From contig JAANYP010001170.1 of the NCBI GenBank assembly GCA_020465985.1, forward strand, positions 340,690 through 404,689: a stretch of 64,000 bases of DNA, read 5' to 3'. The stretch's first letter is position 1. Each line of letters opens with the position of its first letter. The notes beneath the pieces are model-generated. The model saw only the letters and a program-made list of their open reading frames with translations. It was not told the DNA's origin and searched no databases. Position numbers and translations under genes: made by a program. The stretch comes from Centrapalus pauciflorus. Its lineage: Eukaryota > Streptophyta > Magnoliopsida > Asterales > Asteraceae. Positions 1 through 9,725 of this stretch are shown here, one piece after another.

Positions 1-706
1 GAGAATACATGTTCAACGTTTTATTTTATATGGACACAATTACTTAAATCATTTTTCATATTACATAAGATTGTTACTTCACCACCGCCCTCAATCATGA
101 ACCGTTAATTACTACGTAAACGTGAATATTGTGGATAGATCTATTTGGGTTGACGCCCCCATCCGGGTTGGTCGCACCAATTGTAAACGGATGCATAATT
201 ATTTGACAATTCTTGGTATTATGGTGTTGGATACTACAAGGGCACTCAAAAGTTATGTTTCGGGGTCATGAGGCTTATGATAATACTTAAACTATACGAT
301 TCACTTTTGTTTTTTACAACTCACTGAAATCTTGTGTTTTCCATACAATGTCTTACTCATCAAGTAAACCTACGAACTCACCAACTTTATGTTGACGTAT
401 ATAGCATGTTTTTCTCAGGAACTTAATGGCTACTTTTTCCGCATCCATGGCTAATGGTCGAGATTTTAGAAGCTTTTTGGAGTCACGAGGTATTCCAAAC
501 TTGGAGATATATTTGCATAACTAGATTTATTTTTGTCATGTACTTTAATGTTCATTATTCGTGAACTCATTTAATTCATGATTGTAAAACGCTATTTATG
601 ATTAATGTATTTCGAAAACGTCCCATTTAGAGGTCGTTCATTCTGATTGTGACTTTGTTTCCATGACGCCACGCCTCGTTGGCAAGCGAGGCATCGGGGT
701 GTGACA
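1..706 (+). repeat. Possible right end of an LTR (unassigned element)
   Basis: No coding sequence is visible. The stretch ends in GGGGTGTGACA at 696-706, preceded by an inverted repeat (GCCTCG ... CGAGGC, about 673-692), a terminus style common in plant gypsy LTRs, which end in CA. The matching LTR start and partner LTR are not in the window, so this is only a suggestion from the terminus and from the repeat-rich setting. Confidence 0.3.
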
Positions 707-1529
707 ATAAGGAAAAAATTAGCCAGGTTTTGTGCCGTCAACAACAAAAACAAAACAATGGGCTAAAACAAAATAGTTGAACAATATAATTAAAAGAAAT
801 AGGATAGAATTAAAATTATAAAATGAAGATAATAAAAAATATAAAAATATAATATACATAAATAATAAAAGATTTAAACTATGAGCAAACATATTTTTTT
901 TATTTTTCAACTTTTCAAAGTAAAATAAGAAACGGTAAATCTTTTGTTGTTTTCAGACTATTTTCAACTTTAAACAAAAGCATAAATAACATAAATAAAA
1001 AATAAAAAATAATTAAAATTTTAAATAAAATCTTTTTGATTTTTCCCAGTTTTTCAAATTAAAACCAAAAGAAAAAACTAAAATATTTTAGTATTTTTCA
1101 GATTTAGCAAAAATTAAGACATAAATAAATAATACAAGAGTAAATAAAATTCGAATAATATTCTTCCTTTCTCCCCTTACAAATGTGCATAGTTATAGGA
1201 TTTAAAAAATTGTGCAAACGTGTACCGAAAGAAATATTCGACTCAATGAAATAATTATCCTTTTAGAGAAACCCATAACCCCAATTAGGTAATGACAGCC
1301 CGACAAACCTGGATATAGATAACCTTCCCATTCAGAACAAACCATTACACACAACATTACCTGTTTCACCAAAATTAAAAACATAAAGAAAATAAACGAA
1401 CACAAAATTAATTTTGTGACACGCCCTTTGGATTTAACTAACAGATGTTTTCTAATTAAAGAAGTTTCAGTTATGAGGATAACATGAAACAAAATTATTT
1501 AAGAGATATCTGAGAATTAACTAAAGGGC
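707..1529. other. AT-rich stretch, nothing recognised
   Basis: Very AT-rich sequence with many A and T runs. Short open frames occur on the minus strand but resemble no family and have no compositional support. It may be the degraded 3' flank or LTR of the Copia-0 relic to its right; I could not define LTR ends. Confidence 0.4.
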
Positions 1530-2455
1530 GGATTCAACATCCCAATGTGAGATACTAAGAACTGAAAACGAGGTTCGTCTAAAGCCTTAGTAAATATATC
1601 AACATGTTGAAACTTCGTGTCGACAAATTATAAATCTATCGTCCCTTTTGAACATGGTCTTTAACAAATTGATACCCGATGTCTATGTGCTTTGTTCTTG
1701 AGTGTTGCACGGGATTGCAAGTTATAGCAATCACACTTCGGGAATCATAGTAGATTGAGTTGTTAGTGAGAGAAAATCCATAATCACAACACAGTGTCCT
1801 CATTGACAGTACCTGAGAGCAGCAGCTTGCAGCTGCTACGTACTCAGCCTTAGTTGTGGATGTGGAAACACATTTGCTTTTTGGAAGACCAACTTACTAG
1901 TCTATCACCCAAGAACTGTATTCCACCGGAAGTGCAATTACGATCAATACGGAAACCTGCAAAGTCAACATTGGAAAAGGTCGTACGATTGAAATTGGTT
2001 CCCTTTGGATACCATAGACCAAGCTCGGTGAACCCTTAAGATAATGGGAAATGTCTTTAACTACTGTAAGGTGTGATTCTTTAGGGTCAGCCTCAAAGCG
2101 ATCACAAAGACACGTGGAAATCATTATGTCTGGTCTACTGGCCGTAAGGTATAGTAAAGAACCATTCATTCCTCTGTAAGTTGTGTCATCGACACTTTTC
2201 CTAGAAGGATTAGTGTCTAATTTATAGTTTGTAGCCATGGGAGTTGCGATAGCCATGCAAGAGTCTAAAGATCCATTTAGCCATACAAGCCTCCCCTTGC
2301 ACCTCACCACTATTCCATTTTCAACTCGCTTGTTCTTAAAGATCCATTTACTCCCGATGATTGCCCGACCTTTAGCTCTTCGTACGTAGTCACAATCCAG
2401 TCAGGGTCATTCAATATCATGAGTAATCATCCACGATAACCAACACATAACGTGT
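1530..2455 (-). pseudogene. Copia-0: deleted Ty1/copia pol relic (INT-RT-RH scraps)
   Basis: Read on the minus strand, this keeps scraps of a copia pol in the right order: a short integrase piece (VIVDDYS-like, near 2440), a piece just before RT (DWIVTTYEEL, near 2385), the start of RT, then a jump to the RT tail (TYRGMNGSLLYLTASRPDIM, about 2130-2200) and RNase H to about 1530. Most of integrase and RT are missing through internal deletions. It is closely similar to the same region of Copia-1 (2767-3632), so the two are related copies. It ends abruptly at the Copia-1 LTR at 2456, which suggests Copia-1 inserted into it. Confidence 0.75.
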
Positions 2456-2701
2456 TGTAGATGATTCCCAGATAATATCAGCACACAATCGACAATTTAC
2501 GCTCAAATAAGCACTCACAAACAGAAACTAAACTCAATGATTGAGTAATGATTAAATGAAGACAAAGAGAATAATGTGATATTGAATGCGGCGGCAAAGA
2601 GCAAATATCCGTGTAGAACAATTCTGAATGTCAACTTTACTTTTACAAACCCTAGGCCCTATATAACTAGGCGGAATTAATTTAACTATCATGGAATTAC
2701 A
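2456..2701 (-). repeat. Copia-1 3' LTR
   Basis: TGTAGATGATTCC...GGAATTACA, with TG..CA ends, lying directly outside a polypurine tract and the RNase H end of Copia-1. On the minus strand it contains GTTATATAGGG (about 2660-2671), a plausible TATA box. Start and end were chosen from the TG/CA ends, the polypurine tract and the shared TGTAG start with the other LTRs at 15613 and 31083. There is no exact partner LTR to confirm them. Confidence 0.55.
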
Positions 2702-2705
2702 CTTT

Positions 2706-2717
2706 GGCCCCCTTAAC
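2706..2717 (-). other. Polypurine tract of Copia-1
   Basis: GGCCCCCTTAAC on the plus strand, so GTTAAGGGGGCC on the coding strand, four bases inside the 3' LTR end. This is the expected place and composition for the plus-strand DNA primer. Copia-2, Copia-3 and Copia-4 have comparable G5 tracts. Confidence 0.55.
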
Positions 2718-2766
2718 TTTAAATACAAAGAAACTAAATATTAAATAAATTACAAGACAAACTATT

Positions 2767-5691
2767 CTAGAAATAATTATTACAAAATAAATCCACAAGA
2801 TCGAAATGGGATACTAAAAACTGAAAATGAGGTTCGTCTAAATCTTTAGTAAAAATATCTGCAGGTTGATATTTCGTGCGTACAAAATACAACTCAATTG
2901 TTCCCTTTTCTACATGATCTTTAATAAAATGATACCTGATATCTATATGTTTTGTTCGTGAGTGCTGCACGGAATTGCAAGAGATAGATATTGGACTTCG
3001 AGAATCGTCGTAAATTAGGATGTTGGTGAGCGAGAATCCATAATCACGTATTGTGTTCTCATCCACAAAACTTGAGAGCAACAGCTTGCAGCTGCTACAT
3101 ACTCAGCTTCAGCTGTGGATGTTGAAACACAATTCTGCTTTTTGGAGGACCAGTTAAACTCACCGGTCTGTCACCCAAGAATAGTATTCCACCTGAAGTG
3201 CTTTTCCTGTCAACTCCACAACCTGCAAAATTAGCATCTGAAAAGGCAGTAAGATCAAAATCGGTTCCCTTTGGATACCAGTGACCAAGATCGGGTGTAC
3301 CCTTAAGATAATGAAAAAATGCGTTTTACCGCAGTTAGGTGTGATTCTTTTGGGTCGGCCTGAAAATGAGCACAAAGACATGTTGAAAACATTATATCAG
3401 GTCTACTGGCAGTCAGATATAGTAAGGATCCTATCATCCCTCTGTACGTTGTATAATCGACACTTTTCCCAGAAGGATCGGTGTCTAACTTACAGTTGGA
3501 AGCGATGGGAGTTGTGATACTTGTGCAAGAGTCTAACTTATACTTCTTGAGGATGTCAATAGTATATTTCGACTGGTTTACAAAAATCCCATTTTCAAGT
3601 TGTTTGACTTGTAATCCGATGAAAAAATTCATTCCCCCAGCATACTCATCTCGAACCTAGACTCCGTTAGAGCAGAAAAATCATTACAGAAATTACTGTC
3701 AGTAGATCCACATATAATGTCGTCGACATTTATTTGCACTCGCATTATGTGCGGGCCTTCCCTCTTTGTGAACAGTGTTGTGTCCACCACACATTTGCTG
3801 AAACCAACAGAGATAAGAAAGTTAGAGAGACTGTCATACCATTCGCGAGGTGCTTGTTTCAAATCATAGAGGGCTTTGTCTAGTACATAAACATGGTCAG
3901 GTTTATGTGCATCAACAAATCCTTGTGGTTGTTCAACATACACCTCCTCATTAAGTTCACTGTTAAGAAAGGCTGTCTTGACATCCATCTGGTACACTTT
4001 GAAGTCTTTGTGTGCCGCGTACGCCAAGAAGATTCTGATTGCTTCAATCCGTGTAACTAGAGCGAAGGTCTCGTCATAGTCTATCCCTTCTTGTTGTCGG
4101 TAGCCTTTGGCGACAAGTCTCGCTTTGTTTCTTATCACGATGCCGTTTTCGTCTCGTTTGTTCTTGTAGATCCACTTCGTTCAGATAATTGTTCGGTCTT
4201 TGGGCTTGGGAACAAACCGCCATATTCGGAGCTGTTCAAACTGGTTGAACTCTTCTTGCATTGCAACAATCCAGTCTGGGACTTTTAAGGCTTCATCCAC
4301 ACGAGCTGGCTCTATCATACTAAGGAATGATGCGAAGAGATATTCTTTAGCAGACGCCCTACGGGTTTGGACACTGGTTGAGACATCACCAATGATTTGA
4401 TCGGTTCGGTGACTTCGGGTCCATTTTGTCTCGTTGGAAGGGGTGCACGAGTGGAATCTCAGTGGTGAGAGTGGGAATGGAGGATGATTCATGGTCAATG
4501 GTTTCTAGTGAAGGAACCACTGGTTCGGGTTCGGGTTTAGTGTGTTCAGGTGAAGGAAGGATGTTTTGCATGATGTGTGAGGGTATTTCTAGAGTAGATT
4601 CAACTGCAAATGTATCAGTGGGTGATGTTGATGGATGTGGGTATGATGTGGATGAAGATGGATCGGATAGAATTTGTGGTGCAGTTGAATTGTTGGATTT
4701 ATTACCTATAGTAGGAAAAATATTTGACACATTAGAACTAGGACCAAAAAATTCTACATAAAAAGGATCAAATAAATTAATTAAATCAGAAGGTGAAAAA
4801 TAAGTAGATTGAGAAGAAGAGTCTCCAGGCATTGGTGTAATGCGTGGTCCTGAATGATCAACTTCGGGTGCCAGTTCACCCAATTCATCAAATGTGACAT
4901 GCACACTTTCGTTGACTGTCCTGGTTCAGGTGTTGAATGCACGATATGCCTTCGAGTTGGATGAGTATCCAATGAAGATCGCTTCATCAGCTTTCTCGTT
5001 GAATTTCTAGAGGTTGTCTTTGTCATTAAGCACATTGCACCTGCAGCGAAATACACGTAAGTACTTGTAAAAGGTACTTTATTTAAGAAGAGTTGATATG
5101 GAGTTTTATTGAAACGCTTATGGATTATGGAGCGATTCTACGTGTAGCAAACTATTGACACGACTTCGGCCCACAAGAACAGAGGTAGCTTTGAGTAAGT
5201 CAGCATTATACGAGTAGCTTCCACAACGGTACGGTTACGCCTTTCTACGACTCCATTTTGTCAATGTGCTCTAGCAGCAGAATATTGATGTTGAATACCT
5301 TTGGATCGAAGGAAGCCCTGAACTACCGAATTCTTGAATTTGGTGCCATTGTCGGATCGGATTGATTGAACGGACAGTTGCTGTTGGGTTTCGACACTCT
5401 TTATAAAATCGATGATTTCTTGAGCTGTCTCATCCTTGGATCGCAAGTACTTAACCCATGTATATCGCGAGTAATCGTCAACGATAACCAACACATATTG
5501 CTTCCCATTTATGCTTTGGGTCCACATTGGTCCGCATAAGTCCATATGAAGTAACTCCAACACTCTCTTCGATGATGGTTCGGGTTTTGGTTTGTGAGAT
5601 GATCTTTTCATCTTGCCCTTCTCACATGCTCCACACAGATGGTCTTTTTCATATCTCAGTTCTGGGAGACCTTTCACCAGTTGTTTAGCAC
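2767..5691 (-). pseudogene. Copia-1 pol: integrase, reverse transcriptase, RNase H (broken)
   Basis: Read on the minus strand from 5691 down: end of the integrase zinc region (CGACEKGKMKRSS), the core with D (HMDLCGP), D (SDNGT) and the PQ-type region, a low-complexity linker (4386-4904), RT (3303-4498) and RNase H ending near 2767 with a DIFTK motif. The RT catalytic motif reads NVDD where YVDD is usual, so the tyrosine is lost. The frame shifts at about 3630, 4140-4180, 4900 and between 5056 and 5261, and stops occur, so no functional enzyme is made. At 5691/5697 the coding sequence is cut by Gypsy-1 and continues at 14875. Confidence 0.88.
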
Positions 5692-5696
5692 CCAGC

Positions 5697-7895
5697 TGTG
5701 ACACCCTTGCCACATTAACCACCAATTACCATTCACCCAGGATTATTCACCAACAAACAGATATATAATGATCTGATACCTTAATTAGAGTGCGGAAGCA
5801 AAATACATAATAAAATAATACAAATGTGTCAAACACCCTATGGTGCTACATAGGTTACACATCTAAGTCTACAAATCCAAATGTATTACATCATCCCCAA
5901 TATTGTTACAACATTGTTTCCATAGAACAAATACCAAGATAAACAGTGGAAATCTTCAAGTCACTTCAATAAACGTCCTAGCTAGACGGTCCCGCAGCAG
6001 ATTTCCCTTTTCCTGTAAAAATTCAACAACTGAAGGGGTAAGCTAAAGCTTAGTGAATACCATATGATTTTACACATTCTACAAATCATTATGATGCCAC
6101 CCTGGGTAACCGCGGTAACACATACCGTATACCCCACACGTACTCCAAGTACGCAAACCCGAGCCGCAGCTCCTTCGAGCTGACACTCGGCATAAGAACA
6201 ACCAACCATCTGAGGCAGACATTACATCGGGGATGACCTACTGTCTATCCTGACCACAGAGGTGTCAAACTCTTGGTCATATAGCACAGTAACATCAGAG
6301 TACAGATGCGACCACGCAGGTCCATCGAAAAGATGCACAACAAATGAACGGACATGCAACAAATATGAATGTGCATCAACATAAACACATGTTAGTAGAA
6401 TGCCAAACGAACATGAAACAACATGCCTCAGCAGGCAATGCAAACATAATGCAGATGCAGCAATGTTAAAATCAAAGGTACTCACAGTGGGTGCGTTATT
6501 AATCTTTTAGCAATATTATTTCTCCTCGGGATTTCAACCGGATCAACCAAGTACCCCACTGTGGGTTAAACAACACCACAAGGGACCTGTAAGTCATTTG
6601 TAACAACATATTGTGTTAATATCTTGTTTAATTCCATAAAACTTAATTTTTATAAGTTTTTTTACCATTTTTGATCCCAATTTCGGATCCATGTCCGAAT
6701 TCGGACCCCACCCGAATTCGGACCCCCAGTTCGGTTCTCATATGAACCCTAATTCGGTCCCAATATAAGCCCTATTTCGGACCACATGCTAGTTCGGACC
6801 ATATCCGAATTCGGTCTCCAACCGAATTCGGACCCTCATCCGAATTCCAACACTTAGAAATATTTTCTTTTAGTTTTTATAATTCAACTTTTCAGGACTC
6901 ATCCGAATTCGGGCCATATCCGAATTCGGATTCCTACCGAAGTACAACACTTGTAAATTTTTCTATATTAAATATCCTGAAGTTTGGGCCTCATCCGAAT
7001 TCGGACCTGATCCGAGTTCATCTCGGATCCGAATTCGGATCCCACTGTGTTCATACTTGTGCAGTTTTGTCAATTTCAGATTAAATTCCATCGTTTTTGG
7101 TACTAATTCAATACATGGAATAACTTATACCAACTAAAATACATCTATTTTTAACCCTTTTAACACCAATATTAGCACTATCACATATCAAATTAAACCC
7201 ATTCTGTTCATTTTGTTCCATCCGTAGAACACACACACTAAAACACACACGAATCTCTAAAATCGTACTTAGAGGCTGAATCAGGAGCTGAAATTTTGTA
7301 CATAGCATCATAAATACTCGATTTAAACTAATCCACAATAAAATCATACATGCATAAACATTTGAATCCCCAATTCCCAGTTTCGGTTCTTATAAAAAAC
7401 CGAACTATAAACTCTAAATTTCAAAGAATTGAAGTAATATTTACCTTAAATCGATTCTTGCAGATGTTTTTGTTCCTTAATTGCAACCTTGTTTCAGATT
7501 TTCAGCTTCCAATTCCAAGTTTTGATGTTCTTCGATTGTAGAGAGAGAGAGAGAGAGAGCCGAGAGAGAGATTTTATAGAGAGAGAGTGTGATATTTCAA
7601 ATGAAAGACCCTTTGGTCTTTTATTCCAAAATTCCAACTTTAGCATTTTTAGTCTCTCAACTTATCTGGTTCCATAAAATACTGATTTTTGTAAAATAAA
7701 GAATTCCATCTTTATTTATTATCCTTAATACTTAAATAATTAGTTTCACTTAAATAAATTGAAATTTCTAAATTTTTCCATAATATGCAATCAACTTCCA
7801 TAAATTCAAATACATAATCATTTTCAATAATTTAACTTAATACAAAATTTATCTAGTTATCCCAATTACAATAAATTAAATCCGAGGATGTTACA
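5697..7895 (-). repeat. Gypsy-1 3' LTR (2199 bp)
   Basis: TGTGACACCC...GATGTTACA on the plus strand, so the transcribed strand runs TGTAACATCC to GGGTGTCACA. It aligns along its whole length with 12705-14869. Compared with the right copy it keeps an extra 34 bp at about 7000-7035, between two CCGAATTCGGA copies. It holds a cluster of EcoRI-type palindromes and a GA tract near 7540-7572. Confidence 0.95.
6683..7045. repeat. Cluster of CCGAATTCGG palindromes in the Gypsy-1 3' LTR
   Basis: Roughly a dozen full or partial copies of the palindrome TCCGAATTCGGA (including half-sites such as TTCGGACC and ATTTCGGA) in about 360 bp, separated by AT-rich spacers. Each full copy is its own reverse complement, so it can be a dyad site for a protein on DNA or a hairpin in RNA. 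By comparison with the TATA box of the other LTR, the cluster lies downstream of the promoter, in the transcribed part. Confidence 0.8.
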
Positions 7896-7931
7896 GCATG
7901 GGCTCCACCACGCTAAACTTCGTCCTCGAAG

Positions 7932-9725
7932 TTACTCGGATCCAAAAAGTTGCGGATATTTCTTCAACATATCAGACTTAGTCTCCCAGGTATGATTCGC
8001 TCCTTTGTGATGCTTCCAACGTACAAGCACCATCTCAATTTCTTTACTTCTTAATTTCCTCACTTTCGTATCTAACACACATTCCGGCTCTTCAACATAC
8101 CGGAGCCTTTCATCAATCTGCAGTTCCGAGTGATCTGCCCAATCTTCGTTTTCGGTTGTGAATGACTTTCTAAGGTTCCCCACATGGTACACCGGGTGTA
8201 TGCCCGACATTTCTTCAGGTAACTCCAAACGATACGATTGATTTCCTATTTTCTCAGTAATCCTGAATGGTCCGACGAATCTCGGAGCCAACTTTCCTCT
8301 CTTTACAAAACGGGTAACACCTCTCATAGGTGAAACCTTCAAATAAACCCAATCATTTATATCAAAACTGATTGGTTTATGTCTCCTATCGTAATAACTC
8401 TTTTGACGATCCTGGGCCGCCTTCATGTTCTGTCGCACCAATTGTATTTTCTCGTTTGTCTCTTGAAGTAATGCCGGCCCAGCAATCGGTGTTTCACCGG
8501 TTTCCCTCCAACATGTAGGAGTCCTACATCTTCTCCCATACAATGCCTCAAACGGCGCTTTCTTGATTGTCGCGTGGTAACTGTTATTATACGAAAACTC
8601 GATCAGTGGCAAATGATCGTCCCAATTGCCACCGAGGTCTAACACACACGACCGCATCATATCTTCGAGTGTTAGGATGGTCCTTTCACTTTGACCATCG
8701 GTTTGCGGATGGTAAGCCGTACTCATAGCAATCCTCGATCCTAACCCTTCTTGTAATGCCGACCAAAAGTTGGAAGTAAATCGGCTGTCACGATCACATA
8801 CAATGGACTTAGGTACTCCATGTCTCGAAACAATCTCATCCAAGTAAATCTGAGCTAACTTTTCCAGTGAATAACTTTCTCTTATTGGAATGAAGTGTGC
8901 CGACTTGGTTAATCTATCAACGATTACCCATACCGCATCGTGTTGACGCCTAGTTTTCGGCAATTTTGTGACAAAGTCCATCGTGATATGCTCCCACTTC
9001 CATTCCGGAATGGGAAGCGGTTGCAGACTACCATATGGTTGCTGGTGTTCGGCTTTCACTAACCGACAAGTCCTGCATCTTTCCACGTACTGACCTATGT
9101 CTTTCTTTAATCCGGGCCACCAGAAGTCTGCTTTCAGCTCGTTGTACATCTTTGTGCTCCCGGGATGTACAGAAAACTTAGACTGATGAGCTTCTTCTAT
9201 TATCACATTTCTCATGCCTCCATACTTTGGCACCCAGATTCTCCCATATATACCTTTCAAACCCGATTCACTTGTTTCCATATCCTTAATCTGTGCTCTT
9301 ATATCTTCAGCACCAACATTCTCGTCTTTCAAGGCTTCCTCTTGAGCGGCCTTGACATCATCAATAATAGTGGATGTTAACATAGTAGATGTCAACATGT
9401 AACAGCAATCCTTGGCATATGCTTTGCGACTCAAAGCATCGGCTACCACGTTAGCCTTTCCAGGATGGTAAAGGATTTCACAGTCATAATCCTTTATTAA
9501 TTCCATCGAACGTCTCTGTCTCATGTTAAGTTCCTTCTGGCTGAATATGTATTTCAAACTTTTATGATCCGTGTAAAGTTGACACTTAGTCCCATATAGA
9601 TAGTGCCTCCACAATTTTAACGCAAACGTAACTGCAGTCAACTCCAAGTCATGAGTTGAATAATTCTTCTCGTGTTGCTTTAACTGTCTCGAAGCATAAG
9701 CTATAACTTTTCCACGTTGCATCAA
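7932..9725 (-). CDS. Gypsy-1 pol 3' part: RNase H, integrase, chromodomain
   Basis: 597-codon open frame that continues the 924-codon frame to its right after a one-base frameshift near 9731-9735, so its first Met is not a real start. In order: RNase H (about 1-115, with TDHKSL and DALSRK), integrase zinc region (HPGSTKMY then CRTC, about 187-225), catalytic core with D (TMDFV), D (CDRDSRF) and E (HPQTDGQSER), and a C-terminal region ending ...VRWKHHKGANHTWE (about 535-597). This last part matches the chromodomain-like tail of plant chromoviruses, which in that family directs integration to heterochromatin. All catalytic residues are present. The integrase would insert element cDNA; RNase H removes the RNA template. 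Confidence 0.93.
   Translation of the reverse strand: MMQRGKVIAYASRQLKQHEKNYSTHDLELTAVTFALKLWRHYLYGTKCQLYTDHKSLKYIFSQKELNMRQRRSMELIKDYDCEILYHPGKANVVADALSRKAYAKDCCYMLTSTMLTSTIIDDVKAAQEEALKDENVGAEDIRAQIKDMETSESGLKGIYGRIWVPKYGGMRNVIIEEAHQSKFSVHPGSTKMYNELKADFWWPGLKKDIGQYVERCRTCRLVKAEHQQPYGSLQPLPIPEWKWEHITMDFVTKLPKTRRQHDAVWVIVDRLTKSAHFIPIRESYSLEKLAQIYLDEIVSRHGVPKSIVCDRDSRFTSNFWSALQEGLGSRIAMSTAYHPQTDGQSERTILTLEDMMRSCVLDLGGNWDDHLPLIEFSYNNSYHATIKKAPFEALYGRRCRTPTCWRETGETPIAGPALLQETNEKIQLVRQNMKAAQDRQKSYYDRRHKPISFDINDWVYLKVSPMRGVTRFVKRGKLAPRFVGPFRITEKIGNQSYRLELPEEMSGIHPVYHVGNLRKSFTTENEDWADHSELQIDERLRYVEEPECVLDTKVRKLRSKEIEMVLVRWKHHKGANHTWETKSDMLKKYPQLFGSE

Noticed and set aside
719..1492. Small minus-strand ORFs as host genes
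   Set aside because: AT-rich, Phe/Leu/Ile-biased translations with no domain and no start context.
4426..4761. Plus-strand ORFs inside pol regions (for example 111 codons here)
   Set aside because: They are antisense shadows of the minus-strand copia coding sequence.
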